64,000 nt of DNA from Pectinatus brassicae (GCF_014201835.1 NZ_JACHFH010000003.1:44730-108729), one strand, 5' to 3'; numbered from the stretch's first letter, positions 36,952-46,095 are shown. Numbers and translations are program-made. The notes: generated by a model not told the origin, from the sequence alone.

Positions 36952-38214
36952 ATTCCGGAAGCCAAACGAGCGTCGAATAATCAGCTTAATCTTGTTGTTT
37001 GTGGACTCGATTCTAGCGTTGCTTACCTGCAACTGGATGGTATTGAGGATATGATCCTTGTGCCGCATAATCTTTCGTTGCAGTTCAACAAACTCAGGGA
37101 TCCGGCAATGCCGTGCCCATTTCACCCAGCGTGTCAGTTCACCTTCAGCAGTATCCACATTAGTCATCTTCAATAGGAGCCGCAGCATTTCTTTCAGCTT
37201 ATACGCGCGGTAAAGCCGGTTATCCGAAAGCTGTATCATTTCCAGTTTGGCTTCCTGCGTCGTAGTAAGGTTCTCAGGTGCTTTGCCTAAAGCATAAGCT
37301 GATCCCTTGATATCCTGAGATCGCTGCCTGGCGGCGGAAGCTGCTGCATATTCTTCATCAGCTGCTTTGGGATGGCCTTTCCGTCGCTTGCCATAACTTT
37401 CGGCAACAGATTTTGCTTCATGCCAGCTTTGACGGCGGACATTGTCGAGTGCTTTCATCGCCCATTCCACCACGTGAAAGGCATCGACACAACGGATGCA
37501 GTTCGGCAGATATTTCTCAACACAGGATGTAATCCATTTTGCACCGTCGCCAGTGACGACCCGGATGGATTCTCGCTGCTCCTTCGTCAGTTCTTCCATG
37601 AATAGCGTCAGGATGGCTTTGCCGTGTCCCTTATGTGCCCATACAACGGTATTGGTCGCATGGTTCACGACGACCGTGATGTACTTATGTCCCTTACGGT
37701 AGCTGGTCTCATCAATGCCGATTTCCTTTAGCCCATCCAAACGGCTCTTAAGATTCGGTTCGATGTCCTCACGGACGCGGGAAATGATTTTGCCGACGGT
37801 ATCCCATGAGATACGCATATATTTGGCAACAGCACTCTTATTGAGCTGCGTTGCCAGCCAAGCGGTACTGGTTTCAAACTCTTTAGTAAAGCGAGAGCCG
37901 GGATAAGCCCAAGGCACACTGGCGACATGGACGCCATGGTGCGGACATTCAATGCGCGAGGTGTCTGCAACGATCTGTACGATGACGCCACCAAAATCAA
38001 GGGCTCGCCAAGATCTGCTGATGCGGCCAGTGTCGTAGCCCGGGCACTTTGCTCCGCAAATAGGGCAACGATTTTGATCTTTCTTGTATGGCTTAACATT
38101 GATTGTGAGATGGCGAACTGCATCTTTGTCCGTCCAAAGTTTTACATCCTCAATCATGATGTTCTTGACATTTAAAAGATTTTTGCATAATGTAGAAGTA
38201 GAGACCACTTGCAT
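36928..38214 (-). CDS. ISL3-family transposase, 3' truncated
   Basis: About 428 residues: N-terminal zinc finger (CPICGAKCPGYDTG and CPHHGVHVASVPW), helix-turn-helix segment, and DDE core (GIDETSYRKGHKYITVVVNH, VTGDGAKWI, CVDAFHVVEWAMKALD). Near the C-terminus RIESTNNKIKLIIRRSFGFRN is normal, but the following ESVIHSV and stop come from the IS256 terminal repeat. The loss is probably only a few dozen residues past the catalytic Glu. Confidence 0.85.
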   Translation of the reverse strand: MQVVSTSTLCKNLLNVKNIMIEDVKLWTDKDAVRHLTINVKPYKKDQNRCPICGAKCPGYDTGRISRSWRALDFGGVIVQIVADTSRIECPHHGVHVASVPWAYPGSRFTKEFETSTAWLATQLNKSAVAKYMRISWDTVGKIISRVREDIEPNLKSRLDGLKEIGIDETSYRKGHKYITVVVNHATNTVVWAHKGHGKAILTLFMEELTKEQRESIRVVTGDGAKWITSCVEKYLPNCIRCVDAFHVVEWAMKALDNVRRQSWHEAKSVAESYGKRRKGHPKAADEEYAAASAARQRSQDIKGSAYALGKAPENLTTTQEAKLEMIQLSDNRLYRAYKLKEMLRLLLKMTNVDTAEGELTRWVKWARHCRIPEFVELQRKIMRHKDHILNTIQLQVSNARIESTNNKIKLIIRRSFGFRNESVIHSV

Positions 38215-38324
38215 CCTCCTCGGAATGTTTTGGTGTAGGAACTTCTACATTACCACGGATGCAGGTGGTTTTCAATTTATTTAGTTAGGGGATGGCTTTT
38301 CTACCCACACAAAGTAGTGAAGCC
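36952..38324 (-). mobile_element. ISL3-family insertion sequence, truncated by IS256 copy B
   Basis: The transposase-proximal inverted repeat GGCTTCACTACTTTGTGTGG (minus strand, from 38324) is present. The other end is missing because IS256 copy B begins at 36951. The intact repeat ends only about 8 bp from the stop codon of the GIY-YIG gene. Confidence 0.7.
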
Positions 38325-38332
38325 TCAATTTT

Positions 38333-39370
38333 TTAAATCAATTTATTCCCACATACAGGACATACTACAGCATTTTCGAAACAAATCTTTTTACACGTAG
38401 GGCATCGTTTATAATGCCCAGACTTATATGCCTTCAATAGTGCTTTCTGCATGTTTAACTGTTCTTGATTATCACTTCCAGTCTGTTGTATATGATAATA
38501 ATCGCACGCTGAATTCAAATCACGTACCATTTCAATATACATATCTTTATACTTATCATTCGACTGTGCCTGTGTCTCCAAATAATCTTTAATTCTCGGT
38601 ATATGTCTTTGAATAAGCTCTAGCTCAATAAAATTATTATCTATATTCTTCCATTGACATGCTTTTAAATATGATACAGTCCCCATTGACATATAAAACA
38701 AATCATCTTCAAAAAAAATTTTTTGCATACATTTGTTTGCGTTTTCAAACTCTTCTAACGCAAGATAGACTTGTAACATATGATAGTAAGTTCCATATGC
38801 CTTGCGTCGTAATCCTTCTTTATACCACCTTAAAGCTTCTCGAAGATCAGTATGAACACCCTCGCCCAAACGATACATCAACCCTATAGACTGGCATGCG
38901 CTCCCTGAGCCTAATGCCACTGCCTTCTTATAATGTTTCATAGCTTCTTCATAATCCTGAAATTGCCCATTTGTCCCATTATAATAATCATCGGCGATCT
39001 TTTCCTCTACCTCATATGCAGACGTCTGAGCATCCAAACAGTCAGCTTCTAATTGAGAATTATTCTCATCGTACTGATCATCAATTTTTATATATTCCAT
39101 AATCGCATTTATGGCTTCCGTTATAGATGTATTAAAAAATTCGCGATTATCATTAACACGATACGCATCTAACAACTTATGAACAAATGCTTCAGCATGG
39201 GTATAATTATTTACTTCAGCTTGATATCCAACGAAAAATGGAGTAGGCACTCCCGTCGATGCAGATAACTCACTCGCCCATTCGTCTGGATCACGCCTCG
39301 TCCCCCCCACATTTATAATCCCTTTCATAGATGGATTGATTAAAATATACACATATCCCTGATCACTCAT
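38333..39370 (-). CDS. GIY-YIG (T5orf172-like) protein with Sel1 repeats and zinc ribbon
   Basis: Protein of 345 residues in three parts. Residues 5-95 match T5orf172-type GIY-YIG nucleases: GYVYILINP, INVGGT in place of the usual KVGRT, the downstream Glu in NREFF (E78). The position that normally holds the catalytic Arg (PEERAKEL-like) reads PDEWASEL, so W31 replaces Arg and activity is doubtful. Residues about 120-225 form Sel1/TPR-like helical repeats (DYEEAMKHYKKAVALGSGSA and LREALRWYKEG). The C-terminus is a CPTC-x9-CPVC zinc ribbon. It is 131 bp downstream of the large helicase gene, same strand, so a two-gene defence-type operon is likely. Confidence 0.75.
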   Translation of the reverse strand: MSDQGYVYILINPSMKGIINVGGTRRDPDEWASELSASTGVPTPFFVGYQAEVNNYTHAEAFVHKLLDAYRVNDNREFFNTSITEAINAIMEYIKIDDQYDENNSQLEADCLDAQTSAYEVEEKIADDYYNGTNGQFQDYEEAMKHYKKAVALGSGSACQSIGLMYRLGEGVHTDLREALRWYKEGLRRKAYGTYYHMLQVYLALEEFENANKCMQKIFFEDDLFYMSMGTVSYLKACQWKNIDNNFIELELIQRHIPRIKDYLETQAQSNDKYKDMYIEMVRDLNSACDYYHIQQTGSDNQEQLNMQKALLKAYKSGHYKRCPTCKKICFENAVVCPVCGNKLI

Positions 39371-39501
39371 AATTTATCACTCCTATGATTATTAGTCTAA
39401 CCTTTATATTTCATATGTGAAGATACTCTAGAAAAACCGCTCTACATATAATCATGTCTTGACAAATAAGTATTTTAAGAATTCACTATACCATTCTCTC
39501 T

Positions 39502-42500
39502 TTAAGAACCAAAATAACACTGTCTATTTCCCAGATCAGCATTCACTAATTCCATTTGAGCATGCTCCGTTTCAGACCATTCCGCCAGATATGCCGCTGC
39601 TTTACGCTTTATTTCTTGTAAAAGCAATGTGTCTGCCTGCGCAGTAACCGTTTGCCCAACCGGACAAATGCCTAATTCCTGCACATTATTTACAACACGC
39701 TCCATGGTTTTCTCTGGATTACTGTAATACTCGCTGCCACGTATACGTATAAAACGCCAACCGAGACGTTCCAAAATGGTTTGCCGTTCCATATCCTGAC
39801 GAATTTTCTCCTCACCGCTGTGCCAGCGTTCCCCATCACATTCAACGACAACCTTCTCATTTCCATCTACTACAACCATATCAAGACGATAAGCTCCTAC
39901 CGGCCATTGTTGTATCACTTGATAGCCTTTAGCCACCAAGCTCTTTGCTACAGCCTCTTCAAAAGGCGACTCAGCTTGCTCTTCTACCTCTTGCATAACG
40001 ACATCTACAGCTGCCGGATCCGTTACATAATCTAGTAATAATTTTCGCATATCTCCCTGCTTTAAATCTTTCGACGCATCTAATGAATTTACAACCCAAA
40101 GCTGATCTTTCGCCCGACTAACGGCGACATTATATCGTTTTTTGGTAGCATCATCTACCCCCGGTCCAGTCATTCGTAGCGGTCCATCATCATCATTGTT
40201 ATCTACCATCGATAAAAAAATGATATCTCTTTCATCTCCCTGGAAATTCGACGCATCACCACAAAGAATATGTCGCTCTTCAAAAACAACCGGATCAAGA
40301 TGCTCAAATAGCATCTTTTGTACTAATTTAGCCTGATTATCTCCTAACAGTGAAATAACACCTATTGTCTTCCCTTTATATTCTGGCGTATCGATGCAAG
40401 CCATAATCAATGCAATAATGGATTCTGCTTCCACTTTATTTACTTTCTGCTCACGGATCCCCGCTGTACGATAATTGATTACTGCCGGAAAAAGTTTACA
40501 ATCGCTCGTATCTCGCAACGGCTTTATTTTATACTCATAGGAAAGCATATTACTGAACCCGATAATATCCGGTACACAACGAAAATGTTCCCGCAATATC
40601 AGTGGCTGGAATACTGTCTTAGCAACATCATAAAGAGAGAATGTTGCTGTATACAGATGCCAGTTTGGTATCTTGTCCTTGATATACATATCTACTAAAG
40701 CATTCATCTTATCGAAGTCTACACCAACAGCCATCGGGCTCACTTGTTTATCGTCACCAACGATAATAATTTTCTTTGCCAGATATGCTATTGGTAACGC
40801 AGAAACGTCAGCCTGACTAGCCTCGTCGACAATGATTACATCAAACATATTTTTCCCTGGTACTAAGCTGTTCATCACGGTATTGATCGTCATAATCCAA
40901 GCTGGCACGGCAGTTTGGCATTGTGCCATAAGTTTTCGCGCAGCCACTCGAAGTCGGGGCGCATTTTTACCAGTTCCTTTACCAATCTTCTTAGTCGTCT
41001 GTTTCCACCCCTGCAGAGCCTGCCGCATCGTAAAATCTGATTCTGTCCGTTTCAGCAAATAATACCATGCACTATATTCTGCAAGCTCAGTCGTTATACT
41101 TCGATAACTTTTACTCAGGCTCAAACTTTGACGCTGTAATTCCTCAAATGGTTCTGCCGTCAGTTCCTGTATAATTCCTGCATACTGTTTCCATCGCCAT
41201 GCATCTTCTATTCTATCTGGCACCTGGCTTTCGCCGTGAATGCCAATACGATTACGGATACTATCAGCCCACTCAGGTGCTACAGTATAAAGACGTTGCA
41301 GCAACTCATTACGATTCATCTGTAGTGCATATTTAGAATAAAGCTGATCTAACTCCGCAAAAATCTCAGCATATCTCACTGAGTCTTTGGCGGAAAACGC
41401 TCCATACAATATATTGCACAAAACTGAATGTCTCCCAGATAATGCAATTAAATTATCACATGAAACAGACAATTCCTGTTTTGCTTCACAATAAAGCAAA
41501 AAGGCTGCTTGTATTTTCGTGAGACATGGCAATATATCCGCCACAGCATACAAAACATTCTGCATCGACTCAATTTCTGAATCAAACTGTCCCCGTGAAA
41601 ACACTTTCCCTTGTTCTAAACCAGCATCTTCCACAAGACCTATAAGCTTTCCAAATTCCTTTTCATACCAATCAAGATATCGTTTGATTGGCTGCACCAT
41701 TCGCTCAGCAACAACCTCTGGTTCCTCACCATCATTCAGACTCATAAATTCCGGTACTTCATGTTTTCCCAAAAGCTCATCCCAATACCGGGAACATTGT
41801 TCACGGTGCTCCTGCAACTTCATGATATGCAAAACTGTAGAACAGTCCTCAGGCGAAGAAAGTGCCTGTCCATTTATTGACACCATCTGGTCAACCTTAT
41901 CATAATCCTTATGTAACATACGTTTCCACCGCGATATCTTCCCATTTTCGGTAAAGATTTCTTGCATTTTACGTATTGTATCCGGCAGCATGCCAAAATC
42001 ACATACATTGCTGAATTCCACATTTTTACCAAAAGTTTCTTCGGCAACTTGATCGGCAAAACCACAAGTTTGTTGAATACTATCTAAAAGAATCTCCCAT
42101 TTTTTACGGGCACCACCGCCTCTTTTGCCATCGACAGCTGCATAAGTCATCCAATCCTTTATTGATTCAAAAGTAGCTAAATAGGTTTCCAATGCCTGCA
42201 CTGAGCTTTCTTCCGCCGTCTGCAGTATCATAGATGTTTCATCCGATTCTAAAACAAGTTTCTCTCCTGCATCATCAAATTTACAATGCATACCCAAAGA
42301 AGCTACCATTTGCTCTATATCTCTCTGCCGATTCTCTATAACAGACAATAATTGTGTGAATCTATCTGGCAATAGTAATTGAGATGGGTCTGGCAAATCA
42401 GAAGCCAGTTCTTTCTCCTCGTCACATGAGATTCTTGCATTGCTATGATAAAGCGTTGACAGTTCTTCAAAACTCAACGGTAAAGGACGATATAATTCCA

Positions 42501-44106
42501 CCTTTCCCGGAATATAGGCCAATGATTCAGCGTTTTCATGAACAAACCTGGCTGCAGCTGAAGGCGAGATACTTTCACCATTGTAGGCAATCGGTTTGAA
42601 CTCACTATATTTTATTGCATAGATTTTTTGACGAAGATCTGCTACTTTATGAATAATTTCATCCCGAGACCTTTTGGCTGAATCTGCTTTTTTCAATAAT
42701 TCACTAGCTGTATAAAGAGAAAGGTATTCTGTTATGCCATCCACTGAACGCTCCATATCATTATTGGAGTCATCTATCACCGATACACACAAATCTTGCA
42801 AAGGCTTCGGTAACTGTCCCTTCAACACTGATAATGCTTTTTTGGTGTAACTGGTTACCAAGACACTTCTGCCTGTTGCCAGAAAATGTCCCATCAGATT
42901 CGCAATCGTATGAGTTTTCCCTGTACCTGGTGGCCCCTGTACTAGCACCGCATTATGCCGTTCAATCTGCTGCGCAATTTCCAACTGTTCCTTGTTTGCT
43001 GGTTTGGCAAGAAGGATGTCTCTATCCTCACCGCCAACTTCCGCCAACTGTTCTGTTATGTTTTTTTCCTTCAGTTCTGGCACAGCATCTATTTTCCCTC
43101 CACCAATTACGTCAATAATCGTTGTAGGGATATAATCCGTCGCTTTAATATTTTCCAGCGTCCGTTCAATAAATCGGTCTACTCCATCGACCCGTTTACG
43201 CACAAAAAATACGGGCTTAGCTGCCAAAAACAGCTTATCTGACGTACCAGCAGGTACAGACTCTTCCTCGTACAAGAAAAGGCTATCCGGACACAGGCTA
43301 TGAATAGCACTTTTCAGAAAATCATACGCATCATGACGATCTAGTGGATGATAATCCCCGGTATACAAATCCTCTTTTAGCTTCTGTACAATGGTATGAT
43401 TGATATCATCTATACTACTAAGCAAAGTAGTATAAAGTTCAGATTCTACATTCGTATCACAAATTAAAAGGATATTATGCTCTGCATCGAATTTCATTTT
43501 GACTTTTTTAAGCAAAATAGGATGATTAACTATCTTCTTCTGCTGATCCATTAGCAGACCATTTCCCACCATAAGCTCTATAGTTTCAGCATCACGTTCT
43601 AAATCTACATATAATTGATATAAATCAACAAAAAGACGGCGCACGACATCTATCTGTTGTTGTTTTAGGACCCAAATGTCCCGTTGTTTCAGCCAGGCTT
43701 CATAAAGACTCACACGAATTTCACTGGATGAAAACGACTCATAACGAATTTTCTGGTCAGCATCTTCAGATGGGAAAGCACGACTCTTTTTTATGGTTAC
43801 TTTCATAGAAAACTTTTCCCATCCTGGATTCAACCAGTCTTTAAATACCTCATTAGGTTCAGGACAAGACTGAAATGCTGGTTTATGTACAGAAAGAATC
43901 ACTTCTTCCGCTCCACCAATATCATCGTTCTCTTCTACACGATCCCGATAATTAAGCGTAATATTCTGCTCATCCTGTGGAATGCTATCAAAAAAACGGT
44001 ACCAGTTTTGTCCATGAATATCATTTATAATTTTGGTACGCAATAAACTCATTTCCCTGATGAACTGAAATAAGTCGATCGCCTTTTCTTTCTCCTGTTC
44101 GTCCAT
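39502..44106 (-). CDS. SF1 helicase with C-terminal Vsr/PD-(D/E)xK nuclease, putative defence protein
   Basis: Protein of 1534 residues. An N-terminal region of about 370 residues of unknown fold precedes the helicase. Walker A is VLVQGPPGTGKTHTIANLMG (about 390). A long coiled-coil-rich insert (about 450-1040) follows. Then Walker B VIIVDEASQADVSALPIA (about 1090), motif III-like IIIVGDDKQVSP, and motifs V-VI NFQGDERDIIFLSMV and YNVAVSRAKDQLWVV. The C-terminus (about 1375-1485) has FEEAVAKSL, YRLDMVVVD and VVVECDGERWHS, the Vsr/DUF559-like (MTES_1575-type) nuclease layout. Helicase-nuclease fusions of this sort are typical of phage-defence islands. GGGTGG precedes ATG. All motifs look intact. 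I do not recognise a named system with this exact pair. Confidence 0.82.
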   Translation of the reverse strand: MDEQEKEKAIDLFQFIREMSLLRTKIINDIHGQNWYRFFDSIPQDEQNITLNYRDRVEENDDIGGAEEVILSVHKPAFQSCPEPNEVFKDWLNPGWEKFSMKVTIKKSRAFPSEDADQKIRYESFSSSEIRVSLYEAWLKQRDIWVLKQQQIDVVRRLFVDLYQLYVDLERDAETIELMVGNGLLMDQQKKIVNHPILLKKVKMKFDAEHNILLICDTNVESELYTTLLSSIDDINHTIVQKLKEDLYTGDYHPLDRHDAYDFLKSAIHSLCPDSLFLYEEESVPAGTSDKLFLAAKPVFFVRKRVDGVDRFIERTLENIKATDYIPTTIIDVIGGGKIDAVPELKEKNITEQLAEVGGEDRDILLAKPANKEQLEIAQQIERHNAVLVQGPPGTGKTHTIANLMGHFLATGRSVLVTSYTKKALSVLKGQLPKPLQDLCVSVIDDSNNDMERSVDGITEYLSLYTASELLKKADSAKRSRDEIIHKVADLRQKIYAIKYSEFKPIAYNGESISPSAAARFVHENAESLAYIPGKVELYRPLPLSFEELSTLYHSNARISCDEEKELASDLPDPSQLLLPDRFTQLLSVIENRQRDIEQMVASLGMHCKFDDAGEKLVLESDETSMILQTAEESSVQALETYLATFESIKDWMTYAAVDGKRGGGARKKWEILLDSIQQTCGFADQVAEETFGKNVEFSNVCDFGMLPDTIRKMQEIFTENGKISRWKRMLHKDYDKVDQMVSINGQALSSPEDCSTVLHIMKLQEHREQCSRYWDELLGKHEVPEFMSLNDGEEPEVVAERMVQPIKRYLDWYEKEFGKLIGLVEDAGLEQGKVFSRGQFDSEIESMQNVLYAVADILPCLTKIQAAFLLYCEAKQELSVSCDNLIALSGRHSVLCNILYGAFSAKDSVRYAEIFAELDQLYSKYALQMNRNELLQRLYTVAPEWADSIRNRIGIHGESQVPDRIEDAWRWKQYAGIIQELTAEPFEELQRQSLSLSKSYRSITTELAEYSAWYYLLKRTESDFTMRQALQGWKQTTKKIGKGTGKNAPRLRVAARKLMAQCQTAVPAWIMTINTVMNSLVPGKNMFDVIIVDEASQADVSALPIAYLAKKIIIVGDDKQVSPMAVGVDFDKMNALVDMYIKDKIPNWHLYTATFSLYDVAKTVFQPLILREHFRCVPDIIGFSNMLSYEYKIKPLRDTSDCKLFPAVINYRTAGIREQKVNKVEAESIIALIMACIDTPEYKGKTIGVISLLGDNQAKLVQKMLFEHLDPVVFEERHILCGDASNFQGDERDIIFLSMVDNNDDDGPLRMTGPGVDDATKKRYNVAVSRAKDQLWVVNSLDASKDLKQGDMRKLLLDYVTDPAAVDVVMQEVEEQAESPFEEAVAKSLVAKGYQVIQQWPVGAYRLDMVVVDGNEKVVVECDGERWHSGEEKIRQDMERQTILERLGWRFIRIRGSEYYSNPEKTMERVVNNVQELGICPVGQTVTAQADTLLLQEIKRKAAAYLAEWSETEHAQMELVNADLGNRQCYFGS

Positions 44107-44192
44107 AAAATAACCACCCTGTTCGCCGTCTCAATTATTGCTACAGCAAATATTATTAATTCTCTATTTCGGCATTGAATTATCAACACTTT

Positions 44193-44263
44193 TCTGGAGA
44201 AGTTTCCAGAGGCGTGACTGCCTGTATTCTATAGGACTTTTGTAAATCAAAGTTCTATAGAAT
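44193..44263. promoter_or_regulatory. two inverted repeats upstream of the helicase operon
   Basis: TCTGGA/TCCAGA (44193-44210) and a longer 15-bp pair beginning ATTCTATAG (44226-44240 and 44249-44263, one mismatch, 8-base loop) lie 87-157 bp before the helicase start. They could be an operator, a terminator shielding the operon, or part of an RNA leader. The rest of 44107-44403 shows nothing else. Confidence 0.45.
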
Positions 44264-44435
44264 TCGTTTTTCTAAAAACCATTATACATATTTATAATTT
44301 TCCATATAAATTTTCAAATACCTCTTTATTGAGTAAATTAATAGCACCTCTATTATGTTGTGAAGAACTTACCCTCCAAATAGAATCTATAGTGGCACGC
44401 TTGTCAAGACCAAAATCGATAAATTTCTAAATGTA

Positions 44436-45314
44436 TCAGGCAGCAGACATTGCAGCATTGAGCAGCAGTGCCGGGAAGTAGCGCTCTGCTGGCGGGACGT
44501 TCCCGATGGCTGAGTGGCAGCGCTGGAAGTCATACACGTTGATGTAATTGCGGATGGCCTTGCGAGCCTCCCGGATGTTGCGGTACTGCGTGAGATAGGC
44601 TTCCTCATACTTGAATGTCCGGAACCACCGCTCAATCTTGATGTTGTCGGCCCAGCGGCTCTTGCCATCCATGCTCTGGCGGATGTTGTGTTCCTTGAGA
44701 AAAGCCTTGTACTCCTTGCTGGTGAACTGGCATCCTTGGTCGGAGTTGAGAATCTGCGGCTTTGCTATACGGAGAGCCTTCCTTACGGCGGCAATGACCA
44801 TCCGGGTGTCCAGGGTATCGTCCACCTCCCAGCCAACAATGCAGCGGCTGTACCAGTCGATGATGGCTGTCAGATAAACGAAACCGTGCTCCAGGGGAAT
44901 GTAGGTGATGTCGATGGACCATGCCTGGTTAGGCTGCTGAATATCCACATGCTTCAGCAGGTAGGGCATCACCTGCGCTTGTTGCTGCCGCTTGGAAAGG
45001 TTCATCTTCGGATAGATGACGTCGATGCCCATCTCGCGCATATAGCGAGCTGTCTTGCGTCGTCCGGCCTGATGCCCGAGGCGCTGCAGCTGCGAGGCCA
45101 GCTGCCTTGCGCCCCAGGCAGGATTGTCCGTGTGGAAACGATCGATGATGCGCTTGCATTCCAGCTCTTCATCTGATGGAGTGTTCTCTTTGGGGTGGTA
45201 GTATTGGCTTGTGCGGTTGACGCCGAGCAGCTTCGCTGCTTTCCGAAGGGAAAGCTCCTTGCACTCACTCCTCGAAAGGTTTTGGAGAATACTGTTTCTC
45301 GTAGTCCGGTCCAA
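44436..45314 (-). CDS. IS3-family transposase OrfB
   Basis: Integrase-core protein of 292 residues with an HTH_21 segment (DRFHTDNPAWGARQLASQL) and the DDE residues in AWSIDITYIPLEHG, LNSDQGCQFTSKEY and WADNIKIERWFRTFKYEE. It overlaps orfA by 50 bp in another frame. A run of nine A residues on the coding strand near 45330-45338, in the overlap approach, is a good site for -1 frameshifting that makes the OrfAB transposase. Confidence 0.9.
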   Translation of the reverse strand: MDRTTRNSILQNLSRSECKELSLRKAAKLLGVNRTSQYYHPKENTPSDEELECKRIIDRFHTDNPAWGARQLASQLQRLGHQAGRRKTARYMREMGIDVIYPKMNLSKRQQQAQVMPYLLKHVDIQQPNQAWSIDITYIPLEHGFVYLTAIIDWYSRCIVGWEVDDTLDTRMVIAAVRKALRIAKPQILNSDQGCQFTSKEYKAFLKEHNIRQSMDGKSRWADNIKIERWFRTFKYEEAYLTQYRNIREARKAIRNYINVYDFQRCHSAIGNVPPAERYFPALLLNAAMSAA

Positions 45315-45612
45315 GAATTTCCTCAGATTTTTTTTTCAACCAATCCACCTGCATGGTGAGTTGGCCAACTTTGCGGGCATAGGAGGCTTTCTCCTTCCGC
45401 TCGGTCTCGAGTTTTTGATTGAGGTTGTCCTCTCTGGAATCATCGAATATGATGCTTGCCTTGCTGAGAAACTCGTTCTTCCAGTTCCGCAAGAGGTTCG
45501 GCAGGATTTCGTTCTCAGCCGCCAGCGTGTTGAGGTCTTTCTCACCCTTGAGCAGCTCGATGACGAGATCGGATTTGAATTTCGACGTGAAATGACGGCG
45601 CGTGCGTGACAT
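45265..45612 (-). CDS. IS3-family transposase OrfA
   Basis: Helix-turn-helix protein of 115 residues from ATG 45612 (MSRTRRHFTSKFK), behind AAGGAG. The HTH_Tnp_1 pattern is FKSDLVIELLKGEKDLNTLA and a leucine-zipper-like LETERKEKASYARKVGQL follows. An upstream in-frame start exists, but the SD supports 45612. Confidence 0.88.
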   Translation of the reverse strand: MSRTRRHFTSKFKSDLVIELLKGEKDLNTLAAENEILPNLLRNWKNEFLSKASIIFDDSREDNLNQKLETERKEKASYARKVGQLTMQVDWLKKKSEEILGPDYEKQYSPKPFEE

Positions 45613-45764
45613 GATGATTATCTCCTTTTTCATTGATCGCCTCCAGTATACCACGAGATTCACATTAAGAAATAGTTTCGAAGTTGTCTTAATTCATAGT
45701 TCCATTATATATTTCCATATTTTTGAGATAATTCCTCTATTATTCCCTTATTCCAAGAAAAAAC

Positions 45765-46006
45765 CCTTAAACAATAGTTTATACTTTAAAATTATAGCTT
45801 TCACGCCCATGCTCCTATTTTTGGCAGACTGGATTCTATTGATTTGCATAAAAAAGGCCCCGAAGGGCCTGATGGTTTATCACGATATAATATTTTTCCT
45901 TAGCGATGTTAAAACAATCTCCTTTACATAGTAAAATGCCTCAATATATTGTTATTTTACATCCACGCAACCTACATATAGTATCATTTTCGATCATCTT
46001 ACGTCC
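45765..46006 (+). repeat. cassette right end, copy 1
   Basis: Related to 47347-47558. Shared landmarks in the same order are ACTTTAAAA, an A-run plus hairpin AGGCCC-CGAA-GGGCCT (45855-45870), CGATATAATATT followed by TTCCTT, then ATAGTATCATTT and a terminal ACGTCC (46001-46006). The hairpin is preserved although its sequence differs from copy 2. Confidence 0.75.
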
Positions 46007-46095
46007 TGGCGCAGAACAAAAATGATACAATCATGACGATTGTATCATTTAAACGATTTATGAAACTGGTGCAACATCGATTCGACCGTGTGCAT
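46007..46095 (+). repeat. cassette left end, copy 2
   Basis: Matches 34018-34104. Here the palindrome is perfect: AATGATACAATC (46021-46032) and GATTGTATCATT. The conserved tail ends TTCGACCGTGTGCAT at 46095. Confidence 0.85.

Larger units (their letters stand above)
44404..45692 (-). mobile_element. IS3-family insertion sequence
   Basis: Two overlapping ORFs of orfA/orfB type. Imperfect inverted ends share AAGAC and, 12 bases in, ATTTCT (left about 44406, right about 45690). GC content is far above that of the flanks. It sits just upstream of the helicase operon. Confidence 0.8.
34018..46006. mobile_element. large cassette with defence operon and IS nest (about 12.0 kb)
   Basis: Defined by shared ends: its left end (34018-34104) matches that of the second cassette (46007-46095) at about 88%, and its right end (about 45765-46006) matches about 47347-47558. 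The outermost bases are imperfect inverted repeats (GACGCA... and, from the right, GGACGTAA...), each followed within about 20 bp by ATGATAC. Boundaries are certain only to a few bases. Contents: two IS256-type transposases, a truncated ISL3, a GIY-YIG protein, a helicase-nuclease, and an IS3 element. None of the transposases is shared with the small cassette, so the mobilising enzyme is unknown. Confidence 0.7.

Noticed and set aside
44514..45176. Long open frame of about 220 codons on the plus strand
   Set aside because: It is the antisense shadow of the GC-rich IS3 orfB gene, without a start site.
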